This document shows positions 15,378 through 22,063 of a stretch of DNA of 64,000 bases, one piece after another; the stretch's first letter is position 1, and the number at the start of each line of letters is the position of its first letter. The position numbers and the translations under genes are program-made. The notes beneath the pieces were generated by a model. The model was not told the DNA's origin. It ran no database searches and was given only the letters and a program-made list of their open reading frames with translations. Source of the stretch: Pedobacter sp. AK013 (GTDB taxonomy: Bacteria > Bacteroidota > Bacteroidia > Sphingobacteriales > Sphingobacteriaceae); contig NZ_JACHCQ010000026.1 of assembly GCF_014205835.1 (NCBI RefSeq), positions 1 through 64,000 on the forward strand, in the 5' to 3' direction.

Positions 15378-16310
15378 CTAAATCCCAACAATATCTTTTT
15401 TCTTTTTTTGCTTCATCGTTTTTGGGATAATTTCTAAAATCTCGTCTTTTAAAGCATTGAGCATCCTTTTTTTGATGAAGTTTTTGTGTGTTACCAGACT
15501 GATTTCGCGAACAGGCTCAGGCGATTTAAAATGACGAATTTTATTGGTCTGCTTTGCATTTAATTCAGCTATGGCCAACTCAGGGAGTAGTGTTGCGCCT
15601 CCATTTAAATCAACCATGCGCACCAGGGTTTCTACACTGCCTGTATTGTATTCCAGCCCCTGTAATCTGTTGTTTTTTGTAGAGCGGCAAATATTCAATA
15701 CCTGGTTGCGCATACAATGACCTTCGTTCAAAAGCCAGATGTTTTCATCATTCAGATCTTCTGCATCAACGGCTTTCTTTTTATAAAGCTTGCTGTTTTT
15801 GCTGATGTAGCTCACAAAGTTTTCGTAATATAATGGGATTTCTGTAATATTCGGGTCGGTAAGGGGAGTGGCTAAAATACCGCAATCGAGTACGCCTGTT
15901 TTTAAATGGTGAATAATATCTTCAGTGGTATATTCCCAGATTAAAAGTTTTAATTCGGGATATTTATCCAACATGGCCGAAATTACTTCAGGTAGCAGGT
16001 ACGGTGCAATAGTTGGGATTACACCTATTCTTAGCTCGCCTAAAACATCCTGTTGCTGACTGCTGATCAGTTCTTTTATTTTCCCACTTTCCTGTAAAAT
16101 GATTCTGGCCTGAGCAATAATCTGGGCGCCAATTTCTGTAGGACTTACTGGCTGTTTACTTCTGTCAAAAATTTTAACGCTAATCAACTCCTCCAGTTTT
16201 TGTACCTGCATGCTTAAGGTGGGTTGCGTTACAAAACATTTATCTGCAGCGGTAACAAAACTTCTGTAAGTATCTACAGCAACGATATATTCTAGCTGAA
16301 CTAAAGTCAT
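15378..16310 (-). CDS. oxyR: Hydrogen peroxide-sensing LysR-type regulator OxyR
   Basis: 310 aa. The N-terminal winged helix-turn-helix (MTLVQLEYIVAVDTYRSFVTAADKCFVTQPTLS..., residues 1-60) is followed by a LysR substrate-binding domain. The two redox cysteines are present at exactly the E. coli numbers, Cys199 and Cys208, in the segment GHCMRNQVLNIC, so peroxide sensing by disulfide formation is expected. In Bacteroidota OxyR controls catalase, Dps and ahpCF. Here sodA is only 1 kb away, but on the other strand and behind its own promoter. The gene is preceded by an exact -7 box and a hairpin separating it from the GDP-fucose synthase gene. Confidence 0.95.
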   Translation of the reverse strand: MTLVQLEYIVAVDTYRSFVTAADKCFVTQPTLSMQVQKLEELISVKIFDRSKQPVSPTEIGAQIIAQARIILQESGKIKELISSQQQDVLGELRIGVIPTIAPYLLPEVISAMLDKYPELKLLIWEYTTEDIIHHLKTGVLDCGILATPLTDPNITEIPLYYENFVSYISKNSKLYKKKAVDAEDLNDENIWLLNEGHCMRNQVLNICRSTKNNRLQGLEYNTGSVETLVRMVDLNGGATLLPELAIAELNAKQTNKIRHFKSPEPVREISLVTHKNFIKKRMLNALKDEILEIIPKTMKQKKKKDIVGI

Positions 16311-16334
16311 ATAGGTAAAATTTATTTAGTAAAA

Positions 16335-16342
16335 CAAATATA
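16335..16342 (-). promoter_or_regulatory. -7 box of oxyR
   Basis: TATATTTG on the minus strand, 24 bases before the oxyR ATG; exact match to TAnnTTTG. Confidence 0.6.
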
Positions 16343-16361
16343 TAAATTTTAGCTATATAAA

Positions 16362-16430
16362 ATTATGGAATAAGAGAATGAACTTGCGATTAAAACATTC
16401 GATCTTTCAATCACGCTCTCATTCCATAAT
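16362..16430. repeat. Long hairpin between GDP-fucose synthase and oxyR
   Basis: ATTATGGAATAAGAG and CTCTCATTCCATAAT form a 15-bp inverted repeat with one mismatch, with an inner GCGATT/AATC pairing. It starts just after the wcaG stop, so it may end that transcript, although no T tract follows directly. Confidence 0.7.
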
Positions 16431-16433
16431 TTC

Positions 16434-17381
16434 TCAATATCTGCTTTCGAAATCCTGATAGGCCAAGGCTATACCCTCACGAAGTTCTATCTGATGTTTC
16501 CAGCCTAAATCGTGGAGTTTGCTTACATCCATCAATTTACGGGGCGTTCCGTCAGGTTTGCTGGCATCGAATACCAATTCACCTTCAAAACCCAATACAT
16601 CTTTGATTAATAAAGCTAAATCCTTAATGGTTAAATCGTGTCCCGTGCCTACGTTGATTAAATGTGGTTCGTTATAGTTTTGCATCAGGAAATAGCAGGC
16701 ATCTGCCAGGTCATCTGCAAACAAAAATTCGCGCATTGGCGATCCTGATCCCCAAACCACAATCTCTTTTTCGTTATTCGCTTTTGCCTCATGAACTTTA
16801 CGGATCAAAGCTGGTAAAACATGCGAATTTTGAGGATGATAGTTATCATTAAAGCCATATAAATTTGTGGGCATAACCGAGATGAAATTACAGCCATACT
16901 GATCGCGGTATGCATCGCACATTTTAATTCCCGCAATTTTTGCAATGGCATAGGGTTCGTTGGTATGCTCTAAAGTTCCGGTTAAAAGGTAATCTTCTTT
17001 TAAAGGTTGTGGAGCCATTTTAGGGTAGATACAGCTCGATCCCAAAAACATGAGTTTCTTAATGCCATTTACATAAGCATTGTGGATCACATTATTTTGT
17101 ATGGCTAAGTTCTCGTAGAGAAAGTCGGCCCTGTATGTATTATTGGCTACAATGCCACCTACCTTTGCTGCTGCAAGAAACACATAATCTGGTTTTTCTT
17201 TTGCAAAGAAATCGGTAACTGCCTGCTGGTTGCGCAGATCAAGTTCGGCCGACGTTTTGGTAATGATATTTTCGTAACCCTCTTTTTGCAGTTTACGGTA
17301 AATGGCCGACCCCACCATACCACGATGACCTGCGACATATATTTTAGCGTTTTTTTCCACGGTATTTTTATAAGGGTACAA
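16434..17381 (-). CDS. fcl: GDP-L-fucose synthase
   Basis: 315 aa, full length extended SDR. It converts GDP-4-keto-6-deoxy-mannose to GDP-L-fucose by epimerisation and NADPH reduction, for surface glycans. The Rossmann motif GHRGMVGSA is at about 18-26, the catalytic triad is Ser (FLGSSCIYP), Tyr and Lys (YAIAK), and FISVMPTNLYGFNDNYHPQNSHVLPALIRK is diagnostic of the family. The partner gene gmd is not in the window. Also called wcaG. Confidence 0.96.
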   Translation of the reverse strand: MYPYKNTVEKNAKIYVAGHRGMVGSAIYRKLQKEGYENIITKTSAELDLRNQQAVTDFFAKEKPDYVFLAAAKVGGIVANNTYRADFLYENLAIQNNVIHNAYVNGIKKLMFLGSSCIYPKMAPQPLKEDYLLTGTLEHTNEPYAIAKIAGIKMCDAYRDQYGCNFISVMPTNLYGFNDNYHPQNSHVLPALIRKVHEAKANNEKEIVVWGSGSPMREFLFADDLADACYFLMQNYNEPHLINVGTGHDLTIKDLALLIKDVLGFEGELVFDASKPDGTPRKLMDVSKLHDLGWKHQIELREGIALAYQDFESRY

Positions 17382-17451
17382 AAATACAATTCCTATACAA
17401 GAATGACATTAATCTTTATGGCAAAAGAAACTCCGATTATTGATTTAATTG

Positions 17452-17459
17452 TATTTTTG
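17452..17459 (+). promoter_or_regulatory. -7 box of trmB
   Basis: TATTTTTG, exact TAnnTTTG, 14 bases before the TTG start at 17474; the implied leader is only a few bases long. Confidence 0.6.
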
Positions 17460-17473
17460 CAGAAAAAAAACTT

Positions 17474-18124
17474 TTGGGTAAAGATAAACTTAGGCGCTTT
17501 GCAGAAATTGAAACATTTGCAAACGTATATCAATTAGAACAAGGAAAAGCTTTAAAGGGAAACTGGGCTTCAGCACATTTTAAAAATACGAATCCAATAG
17601 TGCTCGAACTGGCATGTGGAAAGGGTGAATATTCGGTAAATCTGGCCAGATTATTCCCGGATAAGAATTTTATAGGCGTTGATTATAAAGGTAACCGCAT
17701 TTGGCGCGGGGCCAAAACTGCTATTGAAGACGGGATTGATAATGTGGCTTTTTTAAGAATCCAGATTGAAAACTTACTGGATTATTTTAACAATGGAGAG
17801 ATTGATGAGATCTGGATTACTTTTCCCGATCCGCAACCGCAGGACAGTCGTGAGAAAAAACGTTTGACTTTCCCGGCATTCCTGAACCGTTATAAACTTG
17901 TTTTAAAACCAGGTGGCAATGTTAATTTAAAAACGGATAACGACCAACTGTATACTTATACTTGCGAAAAGGTGGCAGAATTGGGCTTGCCTGTACATAA
18001 AAATACCGATCATCTGTATACTTCTGAACTGGTTGACGAGGTATTGTCGATCAAAACCTATTACGAGAAAAAATACTTGTTACACGATAAAAATATTAAT
18101 TATATTCAATTTTCTTTTGAATAA
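17474..18124 (+). CDS. trmB: tRNA (guanine-N7-)-methyltransferase
   Basis: 216 aa, starting at TTG 17474. MGKDKLRRFAEIETFANVYQ is the usual beginning of Bacteroidota TrmB, and no ATG is available in frame nearby. It methylates G46 of tRNA with SAM. Motif I is LELACGKGEYSVNLA; ENLLDYFNNGEIDEIWITFPDPQPQ is the family signature, with KTDN and TSELVDE near the C-terminus. The stop overlaps the ATG of the next gene (TAATG), so the two are translationally coupled. Confidence 0.95.
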   Translation: MGKDKLRRFAEIETFANVYQLEQGKALKGNWASAHFKNTNPIVLELACGKGEYSVNLARLFPDKNFIGVDYKGNRIWRGAKTAIEDGIDNVAFLRIQIENLLDYFNNGEIDEIWITFPDPQPQDSREKKRLTFPAFLNRYKLVLKPGGNVNLKTDNDQLYTYTCEKVAELGLPVHKNTDHLYTSELVDEVLSIKTYYEKKYLLHDKNINYIQFSFE

Positions 18125-18456
18125 TGGATACCAACTTTTACGAGCAGGTTTATGAGATTGCCCGGTTAATTCCGAAAGGAAGGGTTACTTCTTATGGAGC
18201 TATCGCAAAAAGTTTGGGTGCAGCAAAATCGTCAAGAATGGTAGGGCATGCCATGCTTTATTCCGGAACAGCACATCCTAATGTGCCCGCACACAGAGTA
18301 GTAAACAGTAGTGGCTTGCTAACCGGAAAGTTTCATTTCAAACCGCCAGAATTGATGGAGGAGCTGTTGAGGAAAGAAGGTGTTGAAGTGAAGAACGACA
18401 AGGTGGTAAACTTTAAAAAAGTATTTTGGAATCCGCTGGAAGAAATCACAATATAA
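18124..18456 (+). CDS. Alkyltransferase-like (ATL) DNA repair protein
   Basis: 110 aa, only the C-terminal half of an O6-methylguanine methyltransferase. The active-site PCHRV is replaced by PAHRV (residues 55-59, Ala56 in place of the acceptor Cys), so it cannot take up alkyl groups. The DNA-binding tyrosine (SYGAIA, Tyr24) and the arginine finger (SSRMVGHAM, Arg38) are kept. ATL proteins flip and flag O6-alkylguanine for nucleotide excision repair; known ones usually carry Trp at this site, so Ala is a variant. Overlaps trmB by one base, and its 3' end overlaps the convergent membrane gene by 11 bases. Confidence 0.92.
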   Translation: MDTNFYEQVYEIARLIPKGRVTSYGAIAKSLGAAKSSRMVGHAMLYSGTAHPNVPAHRVVNSSGLLTGKFHFKPPELMEELLRKEGVEVKNDKVVNFKKVFWNPLEEITI

Positions 18457-18811
18457 CAGGTAAACTTCGTTTATAATCGGTAAGGGTAAAAATAACCAGG
18501 ATCAATAAGCCTAAGCAGGCGTAGAAAATTTCGTCTACTAAATTTCCTTTAAACAGTGTAAACGCTAAAATAACAAGAATAATACTGACGAAAAACTCGA
18601 TAAGGCCATGAAGTTTAAGATTAATGATTTTAAAAATACCCCCGCTAAAATTAGTACTTATTGTTAATAAAAAATGAATGATACCCAGAGCGTAAGCCAG
18701 TGTTGAAGCGGTTTTAGAAAGACCAAAAACATCGGGTGAAGCCAATAAAAGCATAACTAATAGGTAATCTAAAACGGCATGAAATTTTGGAGAGATCATT
18801 TTCATCATCAA
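18446..18811 (-). CDS. Four-helix membrane protein, SPW-like
   Basis: 121 aa, strongly hydrophobic, with four predicted membrane helices (about 12-30, 37-55, 66-85 and 92-112). The opening KMISPKFHAVLDYLLVMLLLASP and a middle repeat-like LKLHGLIEFFVSI resemble small SPW-type proteins. No active-site residues stand out. Its last codons overlap the end of the convergent ATL gene. Confidence 0.8.
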   Translation of the reverse strand: MMMKMISPKFHAVLDYLLVMLLLASPDVFGLSKTASTLAYALGIIHFLLTISTNFSGGIFKIINLKLHGLIEFFVSIILVILAFTLFKGNLVDEIFYACLGLLILVIFTLTDYKRSLPVIL

Positions 18812-18856
18812 ATGTTTATATTCCTAACAAATAATAATTAAAAAAGATTTTAAAAT

Positions 18857-19210
18857 ATGGGAAAGCTTGTAGAGGAATTTAATGGCTATCGTGAAAAAAT
18901 GAACGATAGAATTATGGAAACGGCGAATACAAATATTAAACGTTTTTTTGCGCTCGATACGACCTCCTATGCTGATGGAGCTTTAGACGTTAAAACGAAA
19001 GAGATGTTAGGCCTGGTAGCCTCGATGGTTTTGCGTTGTGATGATTGCATTAAATACCATTTAGGCAAGTGCTTCGATGCTGGTGTAAACCATGATGAGA
19101 TGAACGAAATTTTCATGATTGCGAATCTTGTGGGTGGTAGCATTGTAATCCCGCATTACAGGAGGGCTGTGGAGTATTGGGATGAATTAAGTTTGGACTC
19201 GGGAGTTTAG
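18857..19210 (+). CDS. Carboxymuconolactone decarboxylase-family protein (AhpD-like)
   Basis: 117 aa, one CMD domain. The redox motif CDDCIKYHLGKC contains the CxxCxxxH of AhpD-type thiol peroxidase partners, so a peroxidase or disulfide role is more likely than a decarboxylase one. DTTSYADGALDVKTKEMLGLVASMVLRCDDC and MIANLVGGSIVIPHYRRA are typical of the family. Cytoplasmic, single gene. Oxidative-stress genes (oxyR, sodA) are within 5 kb, which fits but does not prove a link. Confidence 0.9.
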   Translation: MGKLVEEFNGYREKMNDRIMETANTNIKRFFALDTTSYADGALDVKTKEMLGLVASMVLRCDDCIKYHLGKCFDAGVNHDEMNEIFMIANLVGGSIVIPHYRRAVEYWDELSLDSGV

Positions 19211-19228
19211 AATTTTTATTAATGAACA

Positions 19229-19308
19229 CGTCATGCTGAATTTATTTCAGCATCCTTCTGTGAAAAATCAATCTGAGATAAAGACCCTGAAATAAATTCA
19301 GGGTGACG
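19229..19308. repeat. Palindromic repeat, CGTCATGCTGAA type
   Basis: Left arm CGTCATGCTGAATTTATTTC, right arm GAAATAAATTCAGGGTGACG. Close to the copy at 40608-40673, with a half copy at 63811-63836. Lies between the AhpD-like gene and tag. Confidence 0.85.
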
Positions 19309-19378
19309 ATTGGCATTGGAGATTTCTCATTGAGCAGTTTACAAAAAAATTGAAACAACTTAACTTAAAATATACTTT

Positions 19379-19957
19379 ATGCAAGACCCCCAAACTCCAA
19401 ACTCAATTATCCGTTGCAGCTGGGCCGGCTCCGATCCCCTCTACATCAAATACCATGATGAGGAATGGGGAAAGCCTGTTTATGATGATAAAGTTTTATT
19501 CGAATTTTTAATACTCGAAGGTGCCCAGGCCGGTTTAAGCTGGATTACCATCCTTAGAAGGCGTGAAAACTACCGTAAAGCTTTTGCCGATTTTGAGGTT
19601 AATAAAGTAGCTGCTTTTACAGAAAAAGATGTTGAGCGTTTGATGAACAATGAAGGTATTATCCGTAATCGTTTAAAAGTTAGCGGTGCAATCACGAATG
19701 CCAAGCTGTTTATCGAAATTCAAAAAGAATTTGGCAGTTTCTCTAAATACATGTGGGGTTTTGTTCCAGAAGGTAAACCGATTCAAAATCACATCGAAAA
19801 AATGAGTGATGTGCCACCAAGAACCGAACTTTCTGATCAGATTAGTAAGGACATGAAAAAACGCGGTTTCAAATTTTTCGGCACCACTATCTGCTATGCA
19901 CATATGCAGGCAACCGGAATGGTGAATGACCACTTATTAAACTGCTGCGCAAGATAA
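19379..19957 (+). CDS. tag: DNA-3-methyladenine glycosylase I
   Basis: 192 aa, full length. It excises 3-methyladenine from alkylated DNA. RCSWAGSDPLYIKYHDEEWG is the signature N-terminus. The zinc ligands are Cys13, His26, His185 and Cys189, with the same spacings as in E. coli Tag. LEGAQAGLSWITILRRRENYRKAF is the core helix-hairpin-helix region. It overlaps the following acetyltransferase gene by one base (TAATG), so both are one transcript. Confidence 0.96.
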   Translation: MQDPQTPNSIIRCSWAGSDPLYIKYHDEEWGKPVYDDKVLFEFLILEGAQAGLSWITILRRRENYRKAFADFEVNKVAAFTEKDVERLMNNEGIIRNRLKVSGAITNAKLFIEIQKEFGSFSKYMWGFVPEGKPIQNHIEKMSDVPPRTELSDQISKDMKKRGFKFFGTTICYAHMQATGMVNDHLLNCCAR

Positions 19958-20499
19958 TGTTTGCTTCAGCTACAATACACACGAGTAGGTTTTTATTGAG
20001 GCAGTTCTGTTCTGACGATCTAACATTTGTTTTTGAAGGATTATCCCATCCGGATGTGATCCTTTATTACGGGGTGAGTTATTCCTGCCTCGAGGAAACC
20101 AAAGAGCAATTGGTCTGGTTCAATAACCTTCAGAAAAATGAAACGGGTATCTGGTGGGCAATCTGTGATAAAGAAAACCTTGGTGCTTTAGGTGCCATAG
20201 GATTTAATGATTTAAGTAAAACGGATCAAAAGGCCGAAATAGGTTTTTGGCTGTTGCCCAAATATTGGGGAAAAGGCATCATTAAAGAAGTAGCAAATCC
20301 TGTATGCAATTATGCCTTTGAGAAATTAGGCTTAATAAAGATCGAGGCTATGGTTGAAACTCAAAATGAAAATAGCAAAAAGGTGCTTCAAAAACTTGAT
20401 TTTGATTATCAAAAAACAATGGAGAACTGTGAAATTAAAAATGATAAGCAGATCAGTTTAGCGGTCTATGTAAAGCTTAAGTGTAATAGTATAATTTAA
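19957..20499 (+). CDS. GNAT-family N-acetyltransferase (RimJ/RimL-like)
   Basis: 180 aa. N-terminal TSRFLLRQFCSDDLTFVFEGLSHPDV is typical of RimJ/RimL-like GNATs. Motif A is EIGFWLLPKYWGKGIIKEVANPVCNYAFEKLGL, with the Q/R-x-x-G-x-G/A loop here as KYWGKGI, followed by IEAMVETQNENSKKVLQKLDF for acetyl-CoA binding. The substrate (an amine or a protein N-terminus) is unknown. Translationally coupled to tag. Confidence 0.9.
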   Translation: MFASATIHTSRFLLRQFCSDDLTFVFEGLSHPDVILYYGVSYSCLEETKEQLVWFNNLQKNETGIWWAICDKENLGALGAIGFNDLSKTDQKAEIGFWLLPKYWGKGIIKEVANPVCNYAFEKLGLIKIEAMVETQNENSKKVLQKLDFDYQKTMENCEIKNDKQISLAVYVKLKCNSII

Positions 20500-20527
20500 G
20501 CAATCCTAAAATCCGTTAATCCTGATT

Positions 20528-21208
20528 TTATTTTTTTGTCGCGTTATATTCCTTAACCCATTCAATAACATCTCGGCTGTTAAAATCTGTTCCAGCCTCA
20601 ACTTTAGCTTTTAAAGCAGGCTGATCGCCCATTTTTTGCAGTAAGATATTTTTGACTTCGGTTTTTTTTGCATCTTCGGTTATTGCTTTCATAGGCACTT
20701 CCTGTAAAGGCCCGGCGCCAGGTTTTTCAATAAAGTAGCGGATAACGGGTGCACCTGCAGGTCTTTCTGGTGCAGCATTACGTCCCCCGCCAATGCTAAT
20801 GCCACCACCCATACCCATGCCACCATAACCACCGGTTCCTGTACCGATCCCAATTGATGGTCTGAATTTTACCTTTTTCTCTTTCACTTCAGGAACCAGG
20901 GTGCCTCCGCCAAAAGAATAAAGATTAACCGATCCCATTTCGATTACCTTCACAAAACGATACTCGAAATTGCGCCCATTTGCAAATCCTTTGCTTACAA
21001 AGCTGTCACCATTCCAGAAGAAATTTTTAACATCCTTCGCTGGTAAAATCACATCAGCTTCATCATTGGCACTGATAAAAACAGAAAAATAATCGGTTCC
21101 TTTTATCGTTCCGCGTATCACATCGTCGTTGTTTTTAACAATAAAATCCTGGGCTTTAGCAATAAATGTTATTGAAAAAAATAAAATAAAAAGGTTAAGA
21201 ATCTTCAT
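20528..21208 (-). CDS. Secreted protein of unknown function with glycine-rich segment
   Basis: 226 aa. Signal peptide 1-19 (ending AKAQ). Residues 22-105 look like a beta-rich domain (NNDDVIRGTIKGTDYFSVFIS...). A flexible segment at about 120-145 is extremely rich in Gly and Met (GGYGGMGMGGGISIGGG). The C-terminal part is helical and charged (AITEDAKKTEVKNILLQKMGD). I recognise no named domain. Probably periplasmic or surface-exposed; stands alone and divergent from the CPBP protease gene. Confidence 0.8.
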   Translation of the reverse strand: MKILNLFILFFSITFIAKAQDFIVKNNDDVIRGTIKGTDYFSVFISANDEADVILPAKDVKNFFWNGDSFVSKGFANGRNFEYRFVKVIEMGSVNLYSFGGGTLVPEVKEKKVKFRPSIGIGTGTGGYGGMGMGGGISIGGGRNAAPERPAGAPVIRYFIEKPGAGPLQEVPMKAITEDAKKTEVKNILLQKMGDQPALKAKVEAGTDFNSRDVIEWVKEYNATKK

Positions 21209-21266
21209 AAGTTAGCAATATCAGGATATAACGTAAATTATTTAAAAATAATCTCCAAAAATAATA

Positions 21267-21965
21267 ATGATTGAAACGCTCTCTACATTTTGGCAGTTCT
21301 TAAAAAAACCAAAACTTTTAAAACGCAGTAAAGATAATAAATCTCTTTGGAGAGATGTGTTGTGGTTGCTTTTGCTTGACCTATTATTTGCAGGTTTAGT
21401 GATGGGCATTTATTATATTCTCGTACATTTCAAAGTTATCGATGAATATGTAGAAAAAATCGATATCCTGAAAAAGTTTGGCCTACCGGCAGCGCTATTG
21501 ATCGGGTGTATTTTAGCCCCGCTATTAGAAGAGTCTTTATTCAGGTGGCATCTAACAAAAAAATATATCCCTATTTATTTTGTATGTTTTACCCTTGGTT
21601 TGATGTCTAATTATTTTATTAATAGCAGCTACCTTACCTGGCCTGTCTATATCTTTTTTCTTCTTGTAGCGCTAGTTGTTCGAGGACATTTTAAAAGAAT
21701 GGATATCCGGAGAAGAATTGTTTTCCGACGTCAATCTTTCGGATATCTGTTTTACTATTCAGCTATAATATTTGGTTTAATCCATTTAACCAACATAAAA
21801 GACTTAACGCTTAGCGACCCGGCCTTTATTATATTTGTCATCTCACAATTCTTTGGTGGATTATCGTTGGGATATCTCCGTATTAAATATGGCTTAATCT
21901 ACGCCATCTTATTTCATAGTCTCATTAATTTTATAATGATATTATTAACGTTCTTTTTCTCTTAA
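21267..21965 (+). CDS. CPBP-family intramembrane metalloprotease
   Basis: 232 aa, hydrophobic, with six or more helices. The four CPBP motifs can be seen: EExxxR as EESLFR (Glu88, Glu89, Arg93), FGLIHLTN (His173), and HSLINF (His217, Asn221), which together make the glutamate/histidine site of the Rce1-like fold. Bacterial members act in prenyl-protein-like processing, bacteriocin immunity or unknown proteolysis. Nothing nearby suggests a bacteriocin. The gene lies upstream of polA in the same direction, about 100 bases apart, with no sign of coupling. Confidence 0.88.
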   Translation: MIETLSTFWQFLKKPKLLKRSKDNKSLWRDVLWLLLLDLLFAGLVMGIYYILVHFKVIDEYVEKIDILKKFGLPAALLIGCILAPLLEESLFRWHLTKKYIPIYFVCFTLGLMSNYFINSSYLTWPVYIFFLLVALVVRGHFKRMDIRRRIVFRRQSFGYLFYYSAIIFGLIHLTNIKDLTLSDPAFIIFVISQFFGGLSLGYLRIKYGLIYAILFHSLINFIMILLTFFFS

Positions 21966-22063
21966 ATTGGGGTTTTATCTTTTCTAAACCTTAAACTTTG
22001 GTTACTTTTATCATCTGATAAATCTATTTATCGGTGTAATTATTTAATCAGTGAAATCATAAC

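Noticed and set aside
17286..17537. Plus-strand frame of 83 aa upstream of trmB
   Set aside because: It overlaps the starts of both fcl and trmB in other frames and has no promoter or family resemblance.
21267..21965. CPBP protease as a bacteriocin-immunity or phage-defence gene
   Set aside because: No bacteriocin, toxin or defence gene lies nearby; CPBP proteins are common housekeeping membrane proteases.
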